This document shows positions 1-7,280 of a stretch of DNA of 64,000 nucleotides, in pieces. Both the position numbers and the translations under genes were made by a program. This stretch comes from Clostridia bacterium (GTDB lineage Bacteria; Bacillota; Clostridia; Oscillospirales; CAG-272), in NCBI GenBank assembly GCA_017456895.1, contig JAFTIN010000052.1, positions 1 through 64,000 on the forward strand, read 5' to 3'. The first letter of the stretch is position 1, and each line of letters opens with the position of its first letter. The notes beneath the pieces are model-generated. The model worked only from the letters and a program-made list of their open reading frames with translations, did no database searches and had not been told where the DNA came from.

Positions 1-3
1 ACA

Positions 4-59
4 TTGGTGCAAAGCACCAAATTACGAATCGTATGATGAAGTCATACATGATTTCGTAA
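4..59. repeat. Two stem-loops beyond the tRNA terminator
   Basis: Seen: a perfect 7-bp stem with a 3-nt loop at 4-20 and a longer imperfect stem-loop at about 22-59 (inner arms 31-36 and 42-47). They lie past the terminator-like hairpin of the minus-strand tRNA. No coding frame is supported here. They could be 3' structures of a gene left of the window; function unknown. Confidence 0.4.
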
Positions 60-102
60 GAAAAGGTCCGTGGGGTACAAAGAAAAAGACCTCACGAACC
101 TT
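57..102 (-). terminator. Probable terminator of tRNA-Thr
   Basis: On the minus strand an 11-13 bp imperfect stem (arms about 90-102 and 63-75) is followed by TTTTCTT. It lies just downstream of the tRNA, which suits an intrinsic terminator. The loop is long (about 14 nt), so strength is uncertain. Confidence 0.55.
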
Positions 103-111
103 AAAATACGA

Positions 112-186
112 TGGAGCTGGAAATGGGATTTGAACCCACGGCCTATTGATTACGAATCAATTGCGCTACCACTGCGCCATTCCAGC
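112..186 (-). tRNA. tRNA-Thr (anticodon CGU)
   Basis: Read on the minus strand this folds as a full cloverleaf. The acceptor stem GCTGGAA pairs with TTCCAGC, the D stem is GCGC/GCGC, the anticodon stem is ATTGA/TCAAT with loop TTCGTAA (anticodon CGT, reading ACG), and the T arm is GTGGG-TTCAAAT-CCCAT. The discriminator base is T and the 3' CCA is encoded in the DNA (112-114). A consensus promoter lies directly upstream at 198-226. Confidence 0.95.
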
Positions 187-197
187 ATCGCCTAAAT

Positions 198-226
198 ATT
201 GTACCACTTTTATGCTTGTTTGTCAA
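198..226 (-). promoter_or_regulatory. Promoter of tRNA-Thr
   Basis: On the minus strand TTGACA (221-226), a 17-bp spacer and TACAAT (198-203) lie 12 bp before the mature tRNA 5' end. This is close to the SigA consensus and to the strength expected for a stable RNA promoter. Confidence 0.85.
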
Positions 227-324
227 TAGAGTTGAGCAATATTTTTAGTATTTGAGATCCAATCGGTATATATAGATTAAAAAACATAATAATGTGCTCG
301 GTTTGGTCTATGTTGGTAAAACAA

Positions 325-353
325 TTGACAAAATCCTCAGAGTATTGTATAAT
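325..353 (+). promoter_or_regulatory. Promoter of rsmA
   Basis: TTGACA (325-330), 17-bp spacer, TATAAT (348-353) with a TG just upstream of the -10 (346-347). The expected start near 360 lies after the upstream in-frame ATG at 292, so translation must begin at 385. Confidence 0.85.
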
Positions 354-384
354 TATAGCGTTAAAAAAGATAAAGAGGTTTATT

Positions 385-1236
385 ATGGATTTATGTAACC
401 TTTCGGTGATCAGGGAGCTTATGTCCGATGCGGGAATAACTTTTCGCAAGGAATTCGGACAGAACTTCCTAACAAATAGGATCATTCCCGAGGACATCGC
501 AGATAATTGTACGGATAACGCGGAGAGCATGATACTCGAGATAGGCCCCGGTATTGGTTGCCTCACCCAGGAGCTTGCAATCAGATATAAAAAGGTTGTT
601 GCGGTTGAGATAGATAGAGGACTGATTCCTATCCTTGATAGAACAATGGCAGAGTACGACAACGTCACCGTCATAAACGATGACATTATGAAGGTGGATC
701 TTCAAGCACTCGTTGACGAGTATTCGGATGGGATGCCCGTTGCCGTATGCGCTAATCTTCCGTATTATATCACAACACCGATTCTTATGCGACTTCTTGA
801 GTCTGGTGTTAAGTTCACCTCCATCACTATAATGATACAAAATGAAGTAGCCGCACGTCTTGTTGCCAAGCCCGGTAGCTCCGACTACGGCGCAATAACT
901 GCGGTTCTCGGCTACTACGGAGAGGCTAAGAAGCTCTTTAAGGTCAGCGCAGGCTGCTTTGTCCCCGCACCCAAGGTTGACAGCGCCGTAGTTCGCATTG
1001 ATCTCTACCGCGAGCCTAGATATGCGCCCAAGAACGAGAAGCTCTTCCGCGACCTTATCAAAGCCGCGTTTGAAATGCGTAGAAAGACACTCCAAAACGC
1101 CGTTTGTGCCAAGCTCCCGTACTCCAAGGAGCAGGTGCTTGAGGCTATCCGCTCGATAGGTCACACCGATACCGTTCGCGGTGAGCGACTTTCCACAGAG
1201 GATTACGTTAGGCTTGCAAACGAGCTTTCAAAGTAA
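385..1236 (+). CDS. rsmA: 16S rRNA dimethyladenosine transferase RsmA (KsgA)
   Basis: Dimethylates two adjacent adenines in the 3'-terminal helix of 16S rRNA, using SAM, late in 30S assembly. The 283-residue product is the usual family length. It shows the N-terminal FGQNFL, the SAM-binding motif EIGPGIGCLT and the catalytic NLPYY tetrapeptide region. The ATG at 385 was chosen because it follows AAAGAGG and lies about 25 bp after the promoter at 325-353. An in-frame ATG at 292 would start upstream of that promoter. Monocistronic, and convergent with glpK across a shared terminator. Confidence 0.95.
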   Translation: MDLCNLSVIRELMSDAGITFRKEFGQNFLTNRIIPEDIADNCTDNAESMILEIGPGIGCLTQELAIRYKKVVAVEIDRGLIPILDRTMAEYDNVTVINDDIMKVDLQALVDEYSDGMPVAVCANLPYYITTPILMRLLESGVKFTSITIMIQNEVAARLVAKPGSSDYGAITAVLGYYGEAKKLFKVSAGCFVPAPKVDSAVVRIDLYREPRYAPKNEKLFRDLIKAAFEMRRKTLQNAVCAKLPYSKEQVLEAIRSIGHTDTVRGERLSTEDYVRLANELSK

Positions 1237-1255
1237 TTATACGTAAAAGCATAAT

Positions 1256-1301
1256 AAAAAGACCGATCTTATCCATTAAACAGGGTAAAATCGGTCTTTT
1301 T
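1256..1301. terminator. Bidirectional terminator between rsmA and glpK
   Basis: A 12-bp perfect stem, AAAAAGACCGAT (1256-1267) with ATCGGTCTTTTT (1290-1301), has A/T tracts on both sides, so it can serve both convergent genes. Confidence 0.85.
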
Positions 1302-1306
1302 ATTAA

Positions 1307-2797
1307 TTACTCAATCCATCCGAGCGATCTTTCAACAGCGCGTCTCCAGGTTTTAACGTGAGCTTCACGCCACTCGTCACTCTCCGTAGGAGTAACCGTT
1401 CTTTCAATTCCGTTATTTGCCTTGATCTCGTCCACGGATTTATATACTCCAAGTGAGAGACCACACAGATAAGCCGCTCCGAGGGCCGTAGTCTCGACAC
1501 ACTCCGGTCTTTCAAGAGTTACGCCAAGGATATTAGCCTGAAAGTCGAGCATAAGATTGTTTGCACTTGCTCCACCGTCAACTTTGAGCTTTTTGACCTT
1601 AATATCTGTCGATCTCTGCATAAGATCAACAACGTCAACGACCTGATATGCAAGTGACTCAAGCGTAGCTCTTATGAGATGGTACTTTGTTGTAGCTCTT
1701 GTAATGCCTATGATAACGCCTCTCGCGTAGGGATCCCACCACGGAGCTCCAAGGCCTTGGAAGGCTGGAACTATCATAACTCCTCCGGAATCCTTGACCT
1801 TTGAGGCATAGTATTCGCTATCTGCAGCGGATTCGATTATCTTAAGACCGTCTCTGAGCCACTGTATCGCCGCACCGCAGGTAAACACCGAGCCCTCAAG
1901 CGCATAGGTCACCTTGTCTCCTATACCCCAGGCGATAGTAGTTACAAGGCCGTTTGTGGTCATGTACGGCTTTTCGCCCGTGTTCATTAGTAAGAACGCG
2001 CCCGTGCCGTAGGTGTTCTTCATTTCTCCGGGATCAAAGCAGCATTGGCCGAAGAGCGCCGCTTGCTGGTCACCCGCCACACCTGCGATGGGGACCTCAG
2101 CTCCGAGTACGCTCACGTCTGTATAGCCAAAGAGTCCGGATGAGGGCTTGACCTCGGGTAGCATGGAGGAGGGAATTCCAAAGAGCTCGCATAGATCTTC
2201 ATCCCACTTAAGAGTGTGTATATTAAAGAGCATGGTTCTTGCTGCGTTGGAGTAATCGGTTGCGTGCACCTTACCTCCGGTCAGATTCCACATCAGCCAG
2301 GAATCTATAGTTCCGAAGCAGAGCTCTCCTTTTTCTGCTTTTTCTCTTGCGCCTGCGACATTTTCTAAAATCCAGCGTAATTTTGTGGCAGAGAAGTACG
2401 GGTCGAGAAGAAGTCCTGTCTTCTCCTTGATCATTTCCTCCTTGCCGTCATCACTTAATTTCTGGCAAAAGTCGGCCGTTCTGCGGCACTGCCATACGAT
2501 CGCGTTGTATATCGGAGCTCCGGTTTTTCTGTCCCACACAACCGTGGTCTCGCGCTGGTTGGTTATGCCTATTCCGTGTACCTCACTCCAGGAGCCGCCT
2601 ATCTTAAGTAGCGCCTCCGTAGCTACTGCTATCTGTGTCGACCATATCGTCATTGGGTCGTGCTCGACCCAGCCCTCGTTAGGGAATATCTGCGCGAACT
2701 CGCGCTGGACCATGCTTGCTATTTTTCCGTTTTTCTCAAACAGGATACATCTTGAGCTTGTTGTACCCTGATCGAGAGCCATAATATATTTTTTCAT
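1307..2797 (-). CDS. glpK: Glycerol kinase GlpK
   Basis: Phosphorylates glycerol to sn-glycerol 3-phosphate with ATP. It is a FGGY-family kinase of 496 residues, the normal length. Visible motifs are the N-terminal phosphate loop [22 protein letters not shown] in the middle, and the C-terminal [19 protein letters not shown] that closes the ATPase fold. No glpF or glpD lies nearby, so this is an isolated gene. The ATG at 2797 has no clear Shine-Dalgarno. A good one lies upstream before a possible 17-codon leader frame (2805-2858). Confidence 0.95.
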   Translation of the reverse strand: MKKYIMALDQGTTSSRCILFEKNGKIASMVQREFAQIFPNEGWVEHDPMTIWSTQIAVATEALLKIGGSWSEVHGIGITNQRETTVVWDRKTGAPIYNAIVWQCRRTADFCQKLSDDGKEEMIKEKTGLLLDPYFSATKLRWILENVAGAREKAEKGELCFGTIDSWLMWNLTGGKVHATDYSNAARTMLFNIHTLKWDEDLCELFGIPSSMLPEVKPSSGLFGYTDVSVLGAEVPIAGVAGDQQAALFGQCCFDPGEMKNTYGTGAFLLMNTGEKPYMTTNGLVTTIAWGIGDKVTYALEGSVFTCGAAIQWLRDGLKIIESAADSEYYASKVKDSGGVMIVPAFQGLGAPWWDPYARGVIIGITRATTKYHLIRATLESLAYQVVDVVDLMQRSTDIKVKKLKVDGGASANNLMLDFQANILGVTLERPECVETTALGAAYLCGLSLGVYKSVDEIKANNGIERTVTPTESDEWREAHVKTWRRAVERSLGWIE

Positions 2798-2804
2798 AGT
2801 GAAA

Positions 2805-2858
2805 TCAAACCGTATAAGGAAACAGACATTTTATGCCGATATGTCGTCCCTTATTCAC
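2805..2858 (-). CDS. Possible 17-codon leader peptide upstream of glpK
   Basis: On the minus strand an AAAAAAGGAG stretch (GGAG at 2869-2872) is followed 10 nt later by GTG (2858) and an open frame of 17 codons ending in TGA at 2805-2807, 7 nt before the glpK ATG. glpK itself lacks a clear ribosome-binding site, so translational coupling is conceivable. The frame is short and could be chance. Confidence 0.25.
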   Translation of the reverse strand: MNKGRHIGIKCLFPYTV

Positions 2859-2889
2859 AGTTTTAAATCTCCTTTTTTGTATACTTTAA

Positions 2890-2924
2890 ATAAAAAATCT
2901 CCTCGGGGCATAAATACCCCGAGG
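2890..2924 (-). terminator. Terminator of the ylxM-ffh-rpsP-khpA operon
   Basis: An 8-bp GC-rich stem CCTCGGGG/CCCCGAGG (2901-2908 with 2917-2924) is followed on the minus strand by AGATTTTTTATTT. It lies 7 bp after the khpA stop codon. Confidence 0.9.
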
Positions 2925-2931
2925 AAGAGTT

Positions 2932-3165
2932 TTACTTGATTTCAACGGTTACATGCTTTCCGCATGTGTTTGCCGCGGCCTTCATGACCTGGCGGATCGC
3001 TTTAGCAATTCTGCCATGACGCCCGATAACCATACCTGTATCACCTTCAGCAACGGTGAGCACGAGCTCTACGTCGTCACCATCAACGGTTTCAACTACA
3101 TTAACAGCGTCGGGATTGTCAACAATGGCGCGGGCAATATCGGTAAGTACCTGCTTAAGCTCCAT
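2932..3165 (-). CDS. khpA: KH-domain RNA-binding protein KhpA
   Basis: A small (77-residue) single-KH-domain RNA-binding protein of the KhpA/YlqC family. In other Firmicutes it pairs with KhpB (Jag/EloR) and affects cell division and RNA metabolism. The GxxG loop of the KH fold is visible as IGRHGRI, followed by the helix AKAIRQVMKAA. It lies 37 bp downstream of rpsP, the standard Firmicute arrangement, and is the last gene of the ffh operon before a strong terminator. Confidence 0.92.
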   Translation of the reverse strand: MELKQVLTDIARAIVDNPDAVNVVETVDGDDVELVLTVAEGDTGMVIGRHGRIAKAIRQVMKAAANTCGKHVTVEIK

Positions 3166-3202
3166 TATTAATACCTTTCAATCCTTCCGTTATCGGTATG
3201 AA

Positions 3203-3448
3203 TTACTTAATGATATCGGACTTCTTAAGAAGGGATCTAACGGTCTCAGTGGGCTGAGCGCCGTTGCCGAGCCACTTGGTAGCCTTCTCAGCGTCGATCT
3301 TGATGTCAACGGGATTGGTGAGGGGGTTGTAGTAGCCGATTTCCTCTATGAATCTGCCATCACGGGGAGATCTTTCGTCTGCAACAACTACACGGTAGAA
3401 GGGGTTCTTCTTGGAACCAAGTCTCTTAAGTCTGATTTTTACTGCCAT
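3203..3448 (-). CDS. rpsP: 30S ribosomal protein S16
   Basis: Ribosomal protein S16 of the small subunit body. The 81-residue product begins [19 protein letters not shown] and contains [12 protein letters not shown], both diagnostic of S16. The gene sits between ffh and khpA, as in most Firmicutes. Confidence 0.97.
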   Translation of the reverse strand: MAVKIRLKRLGSKKNPFYRVVVADERSPRDGRFIEEIGYYNPLTNPVDIKIDAEKATKWLGNGAQPTETVRSLLKKSDIIK

Positions 3449-3503
3449 TTTTCTTTTCCTCCAAAAAATGAATGTTTTTTATTTTTTTAAATTAGTTTTT
3501 TCG

Positions 3504-4835
3504 TTAAAAAGGAAGCTTCATACCGCCAAAGCCGCGGCGCTTACCCATATTTGAGAACTGCTTCATCATCTTCTTCATCTGTTCAAACTGCTTGAGCAAT
3601 TTGTTCACGTCCTCTACCGAGGTGCCTGAGCCGTTAGCTATACGCTTTCTCCTCGATCCGTTGATGATGTCGGGGCGGAGTCTTTCCTGTCTTGTCATAG
3701 AAAGGATTATCGCCTCGGTCTTTGCCATCTGACTCTCGTCGAGCTGCGCGTTTTTGAGAGCTCCCATATTTGCTCCGGGAACCATAGCTATGAGCTGCTC
3801 GAGATTGCCCATCTTTTTCAGCTGGCGCATTTGCTCAAGGAAATCGTCAAGAGAAAAGGTCTGCTCACGCATCTTTTTCTCAAGCTCCTTGGCGTTCTTT
3901 TCGTCGTAGGCCGCCTCAGCCTTTTCGATAAGAGAGAGTATATCTCCCATTCCGAGTATTCTCGAGGCCATTCTGTCGGGGTGGAAGGGCTCGAGAGCGT
4001 CAAGCTTTTCTCCCGTTCCGATAAACTTAATAGGCTTGCCTGTGATGTACTTGACAGACAGTGCAGCGCCGCCTCGTGTATCACCGTCCATTTTAGTGAG
4101 CACAACGCCGGTAATGTCGAGAAGGTCGTTGAACGTCTTTGCAACGTTTACCGCATCCTGACCGAGCATAGCGTCCACAACGAGAAGGATCTCGGAGGGG
4201 CCGGTGGCTTCTTTTATTTTTACTAACTCTGCCATAAGCTCTTCATCAATGTGAAGACGGCCGGCAGTATCAATGAACACCATATCGTGTCCGTTTTTCT
4301 TGGCGTATTCAACGCCTGCCTTGGCGATCTCAACGGGTGAGATCTTCGTGCCCATAGAGAAAACGGGGATATTCGCAGCTTCACCGACGATCTTGAGCTG
4401 ATCGACAGCCGCAGGTCTGTAAACGTCGCAGGCTACGAGCAGGGGAGACTTTCCCTTGTGCTTGTAGTAGGAGGCGATCTTTGCTGAGTGAGTAGTCTTA
4501 CCCGCGCCTTGAAGACCGACCATCATGATCACTGTCGGGGGCTTGGGATTGATATTGATCTTGGGAGTTTCGCCACCCATAAGCTTTATGAGCTCTTCGT
4601 TTACTATCTTAACGATCTGCTGGGCCGGGAGCAGGCTTTCAAGCACCTGCGAGCCAACAGCTCTTTCGGTTACTGCTTTAACAAACTCTTTTACTACCTT
4701 GAAGTTAACGTCTGCCTCGAGAAGTGCCAGCTTGACCTCTCTCATGCCTTCCTTTACGTCGGCCTCCGTGAGCTTGCCCTTGTTCTTGAATTTCTTAAAG
4801 GCGTTTGCCAGTTTTTCGGTTAAACCTCCGAACAT
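3504..4835 (-). CDS. ffh: Signal recognition particle GTPase Ffh (SRP54)
   Basis: The protein subunit of the signal recognition particle. It binds 4.5S RNA and hydrophobic signal sequences and delivers ribosomes to FtsY at the membrane. The 443 residues hold the N domain, the G domain (P-loop GLQGAGKTTHSAK, DTAGRLHID, TKMDGDTRGGAAL) and a methionine-rich M domain ending in a short basic glycine-rich tail. ylxM, its usual partner, is directly upstream, and rpsP follows. Confidence 0.97.
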   Translation of the reverse strand: MFGGLTEKLANAFKKFKNKGKLTEADVKEGMREVKLALLEADVNFKVVKEFVKAVTERAVGSQVLESLLPAQQIVKIVNEELIKLMGGETPKININPKPPTVIMMVGLQGAGKTTHSAKIASYYKHKGKSPLLVACDVYRPAAVDQLKIVGEAANIPVFSMGTKISPVEIAKAGVEYAKKNGHDMVFIDTAGRLHIDEELMAELVKIKEATGPSEILLVVDAMLGQDAVNVAKTFNDLLDITGVVLTKMDGDTRGGAALSVKYITGKPIKFIGTGEKLDALEPFHPDRMASRILGMGDILSLIEKAEAAYDEKNAKELEKKMREQTFSLDDFLEQMRQLKKMGNLEQLIAMVPGANMGALKNAQLDESQMAKTEAIILSMTRQERLRPDIINGSRRKRIANGSGTSVEDVNKLLKQFEQMKKMMKQFSNMGKRRGFGGMKLPF

Positions 4836-4882
4836 GGTACCTCCAATTCAGCACGTAGTGCGTATATTATTGAGCCATAGGC

Positions 4883-5233
4883 TCATCTTGTGACGATAAT
4901 ATCCTTTATCTCGTCAAGAGTCGCCATAGCGACCGCCTTATCGAGAGTATCCGATTCGAGCGACTTCCTTATGCTGTCAATAAGCGTCAGCGCTCTCTCG
5001 AGTTCTTCATTGTGAGCGGCAAGACCGAGTCTTTCTTCAAGGAAGGAGAGCTGCTCCTCGCCCTTTTTAATAACGTGTCTCACACCCTGACGGGATATCC
5101 CGACACCCTCCGCGATCTCGGAGAGCGAGAGGTCATCGTCGTAATATGCCTTCATAACGCTTCTCGTATGCTCGTCGAGAACCTCGCCGTAGAAATCGAG
5201 AAGATAGGCGAGTTTTAGATTTTTTTCAAACAT
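4883..5233 (-). CDS. ylxM: YlxM/UPF0122 helix-turn-helix protein
   Basis: A small HTH protein (116 residues) of the YlxM/p13 family, encoded next to ffh in many Firmicutes and thought to modulate SRP. Visible are LDFYGEVLDEHTRSVM and a sigma-like HTH, LSEIAEGVGISRQGVRHVIK. The ATG at 5233 is chosen because GCGAGGT lies 7 nt upstream. An in-frame start 10 codons earlier would lie inside the inverted repeat at the transcription start. First gene of the operon. Confidence 0.92.
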   Translation of the reverse strand: MFEKNLKLAYLLDFYGEVLDEHTRSVMKAYYDDDLSLSEIAEGVGISRQGVRHVIKKGEEQLSFLEERLGLAAHNEELERALTLIDSIRKSLESDTLDKAVAMATLDEIKDIIVTR

Positions 5234-5254
5234 AAATACCTCGCTCCTTGTACT

Positions 5255-5273
5255 GTAAAGCAAATTACTTTAC
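5255..5273 (-). promoter_or_regulatory. Inverted repeat at the ylxM-ffh transcription start
   Basis: GTAAAG (5255-5260) and CTTTAC (5268-5273) form a 6-bp inverted repeat with a 7-nt spacer. It begins 2 bp after the -10 box, where transcription should start. It could be an operator or a 5'-end hairpin that stabilises the mRNA. Confidence 0.4.
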
Positions 5274-5274
5274 A

Positions 5275-5303
5275 AGTATAACAGATTAGATCCTCTTTGT
5301 CAA
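5275..5303 (-). promoter_or_regulatory. Promoter of the ylxM-ffh operon
   Basis: On the minus strand TTGACA (5298-5303), 17-bp spacer, TATACT (5275-5280), about 42 bp upstream of the ylxM ATG. Confidence 0.85.
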
Positions 5304-5366
5304 GTACTTAAATAAAAAAATATATTAAAAATAACCAAAAAATTTGAACTTTTTTTGTAAAACCCC

Positions 5367-5395
5367 TTGATTTTTATCGCGAGAGGTGATATAAT
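5367..5395 (+). promoter_or_regulatory. Promoter of rpsT
   Basis: TTGATT (5367-5372), 17-bp spacer, TATAAT (5390-5395). The 5' untranslated region that follows is about 110 nt long. Confidence 0.8.
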
Positions 5396-5401
5396 CTATG
5401 A

Positions 5402-5510
5402 AGTATGAAATAAAACAGTAACCAGGTTGTAAAGCTGCTTGATATTGGACCCTCTCAGCCAACTTCTGCGGCGTAGCATTTAGGATTACGTAAATTTTTA
5501 AAGGAGAAGA
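5402..5510 (+). promoter_or_regulatory. Structured 5' leader of rpsT (candidate autoregulatory leader)
   Basis: Between the promoter and the AAAGGAG before rpsT lies a leader of about 110 nt. It can fold into a nested stem-loop: GCTGC (5434-5438) with GCGGC (5468-5472), enclosing TTGG (5445-5448) with CCAA (5459-5462). Many ribosomal protein genes are autoregulated by such leaders. No known S20 leader family is recognised here, so the role is inference. Confidence 0.35.
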
Positions 5511-5512
5511 AA

Positions 5513-5776
5513 ATGGCTAACATTAAGTCCGCAAAAAAGCGTATACTTGTAAACCAGGCAAAGGCGCTTAGAAACCAGATGATCAAGAGCCAGCTTAAGA
5601 CTACTATCAAGAAGTTCAACGCTGCTGTTGAGTCCGGCGACAAGGCCGCTGCTTCTGAGCTTTACAGACTTGCTGTTAAGAAGGTAGACCAGGCAGTTGC
5701 TCACGGCATCCTTCACAAGAACAACGCCGCTCACAAGAAGTCCGGCTTTGCTCTTAAGTTCAACCAGATGGCATAA
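5513..5776 (+). CDS. rpsT: 30S ribosomal protein S20
   Basis: Ribosomal protein S20, which binds the 5' domain of 16S rRNA. The 87-residue lysine-rich helical product opens MANIKSAKKRILVNQAKALR and ends with the conserved HGILHKNNAAHKKSGFA segment. A strong AAAGGAG precedes the ATG. Monocistronic, with its own promoter (5367-5395), a long leader and a terminator (5811-5838). Confidence 0.97.
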   Translation: MANIKSAKKRILVNQAKALRNQMIKSQLKTTIKKFNAAVESGDKAAASELYRLAVKKVDQAVAHGILHKNNAAHKKSGFALKFNQMA

Positions 5777-5810
5777 TTTTTGCATAAGCAAAATTAATCT
5801 TAGTAAAATA

Positions 5811-5838
5811 GGACGGGGCGTATTGCTCCGTCCTTTTT
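5811..5838 (+). terminator. Terminator of rpsT
   Basis: Stem GGACGGGGC/GCTCCGTCC (5811-5833) with a 5-nt loop, followed by TTTTT. Confidence 0.85.
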
Positions 5839-5906
5839 ACTTTCTCCTAAAATACTCCTTTTTTATCAAAAAATATACTAAAATTTAGAATGAGTCTAAA
5901 AAACTA

Positions 5907-5935
5907 TTGACAGACCGTTTTTTTTGTGTTATACT
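5907..5935 (+). promoter_or_regulatory. Promoter of the dGTPase-like gene
   Basis: TTGACA (5907-5912), 17-bp spacer, TATACT (5930-5935), about 30 bp before the ATG at 5967. Confidence 0.85.
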
Positions 5936-5966
5936 TAATCCACAAATAATATATTAAGGAGGGAAT

Positions 5967-7181
5967 ATGTCAAAATACGAAGAGCTTTCTTTGGAGCTCA
6001 CCGAGAAAATGAGACAGGATATTTTAAACGGTACAAGACCCGCCTTTGCCAGGAACAGCAACGAGGCTGTTAGACGTGATCCGTCCTCCGACAGGGAGAG
6101 TATATGGCGTCCGGCATTTGCCCGCGATACCGACAAGATCCTTCACAGTCCATACTATAACAGATATACAGATAAGACTCAGGTGTTCTCGTTCTACAAG
6201 AACGACGATATTACCCGACGTGCTCTCCACGTACAGCTCGTATCCAAGATCGCGCGTACCATCGGCTCTGCGCTTAACCTTAACCTCGACCTCATCGAGG
6301 CTATAGCACTCGGCCACGATATAGGACATACACCCTTCGGTCACGCGGGCGAGAAGTATATCAGCGAGCTGTATCAGGAGCACTGCGGAAGATTCTTTAA
6401 TCATAATGTTCACTCGGTCAGAGTCCTTGATACGATATTCAATCATAACCTCACCCTCGATACACTCAACGGTATCATCACTCACAACGGTGAGTTTGAG
6501 ATGAATGAGTACCGTCCCTCGCCTATGGATAGCTTCGATGAGTTTGATAAGATGGTTGAGAGCTGCTACGTTGATCAGTCAAATATTATCAAGATCATTC
6601 CGTCCACCCTTGAGGGCTGTGTAGTCAGAGTCAGTGATATTATCGCATATCTCGGTAAGGACAGACTCGATGCCATGAAGTCCAAGATATCATATGTCGA
6701 TCCTACGTTTGATGAAAATGGCAGGATCAGGACGTTCAATGCAGAGATTATCAACAACCTTGAGGTAAATATCATAGAGCATAGCTACGGCAAGCCGTAT
6801 ATAAGGCTTGATGAAGAGCACTATTCCTTAATGAGAGAGGCAAAGCGCGATAACTATGCTATGATATATAATACCGATAATGTATCCAAGGTTCTTGACG
6901 AGAGGGTAAGACCTCTTATGCAGAGAATGTATAAGAAGCTTCTTTCCGATCTCAAGGCAGGCAATAAAACTTCGCCTATCTTCAAGCATCATATCGATTT
7001 TATCAACAATAATCACTATTCGCCAAGGATTCCATACCTCGAGACCGAGCCTAACCAGATCGTAATCGACTTTATGGCGTCTATGACCGACGATTATTGT
7101 ACCGAACTTTACAACTTTATGTTCCCGGACAAGCCGATAGACTTCCACTACCACGGCTACTTTGAGGATCTCGAACAGTAA
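5967..7181 (+). CDS. Deoxyguanosinetriphosphate triphosphohydrolase-like HD protein
   Basis: A predicted metal-dependent dNTP triphosphohydrolase of the HD superfamily, which releases tripolyphosphate from deoxynucleotides. The 404-residue product carries the HD signature: ALHVQLVSKIARTIG supplies the first His, ALGHDIGHTPFGHAGEK the His-Asp pair, and VRVSDIIAYLGKD the downstream Asp. AAGGAGGG precedes the ATG. Family members differ in dNTP preference and allosteric control, so the substrate is not certain. Next downstream are a terminator and the left end of the putative island. Confidence 0.88.
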   Translation: MSKYEELSLELTEKMRQDILNGTRPAFARNSNEAVRRDPSSDRESIWRPAFARDTDKILHSPYYNRYTDKTQVFSFYKNDDITRRALHVQLVSKIARTIGSALNLNLDLIEAIALGHDIGHTPFGHAGEKYISELYQEHCGRFFNHNVHSVRVLDTIFNHNLTLDTLNGIITHNGEFEMNEYRPSPMDSFDEFDKMVESCYVDQSNIIKIIPSTLEGCVVRVSDIIAYLGKDRLDAMKSKISYVDPTFDENGRIRTFNAEIINNLEVNIIEHSYGKPYIRLDEEHYSLMREAKRDNYAMIYNTDNVSKVLDERVRPLMQRMYKKLLSDLKAGNKTSPIFKHHIDFINNNHYSPRIPYLETEPNQIVIDFMASMTDDYCTELYNFMFPDKPIDFHYHGYFEDLEQ

Positions 7182-7187
7182 AAAAAC

Positions 7188-7221
7188 AAAAAAGCACTCT
7201 GCGTTTTGCAGAGTGCTTTTT
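7188..7221. terminator. Bidirectional terminator, left copy
   Basis: Stem AAAAAGCACTCTGC with GCAGAGTGCTTTTT around a short loop. Its 32-bp core (7189-7220) is identical to 16323-16354, the terminator after rpsR. It ends the dGTPase-like gene on the plus strand. Confidence 0.85.
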
Positions 7222-7254
7222 AACTATAAATTAGTTGGATACGTAGGGGAGAAG
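7189..7254. repeat. Left direct repeat of the 9-kb island (candidate attL)
   Basis: This 66-bp stretch matches 16323-16388 in the same orientation. The 32-bp terminator core is identical, the next 10 bp match at 5 positions, and the following 24 bp are identical. The 24-bp block is the 3' end of rpsR in the right copy. The two copies flank all the accessory genes from the AraC regulator to the second hydrolase, as expected for integration at a gene 3' end. Confidence 0.75.
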
Positions 7255-7263
7255 CGCTTTATC
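7231..7263 (-). pseudogene. Relic of the 3' end of rpsR
   Basis: Read on the minus strand this encodes [10 protein letters not shown] and a stop. The intact rpsR at 16365-16616 ends [10 protein letters not shown]. Homology stops within a few codons upstream, so only the extreme 3' end of the gene is present. It is either a residue of site-specific insertion at rpsR or the last trace of a second S18 gene. Confidence 0.7.
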
Positions 7264-7280
7264 TCCGGTGACAGTATAGA

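Noticed and set aside
292..384. Upstream in-frame extension of rsmA
   Set aside because: It begins before the TTGACA/TATAAT promoter and is absent from the family; ATG 385 has a ribosome-binding site.
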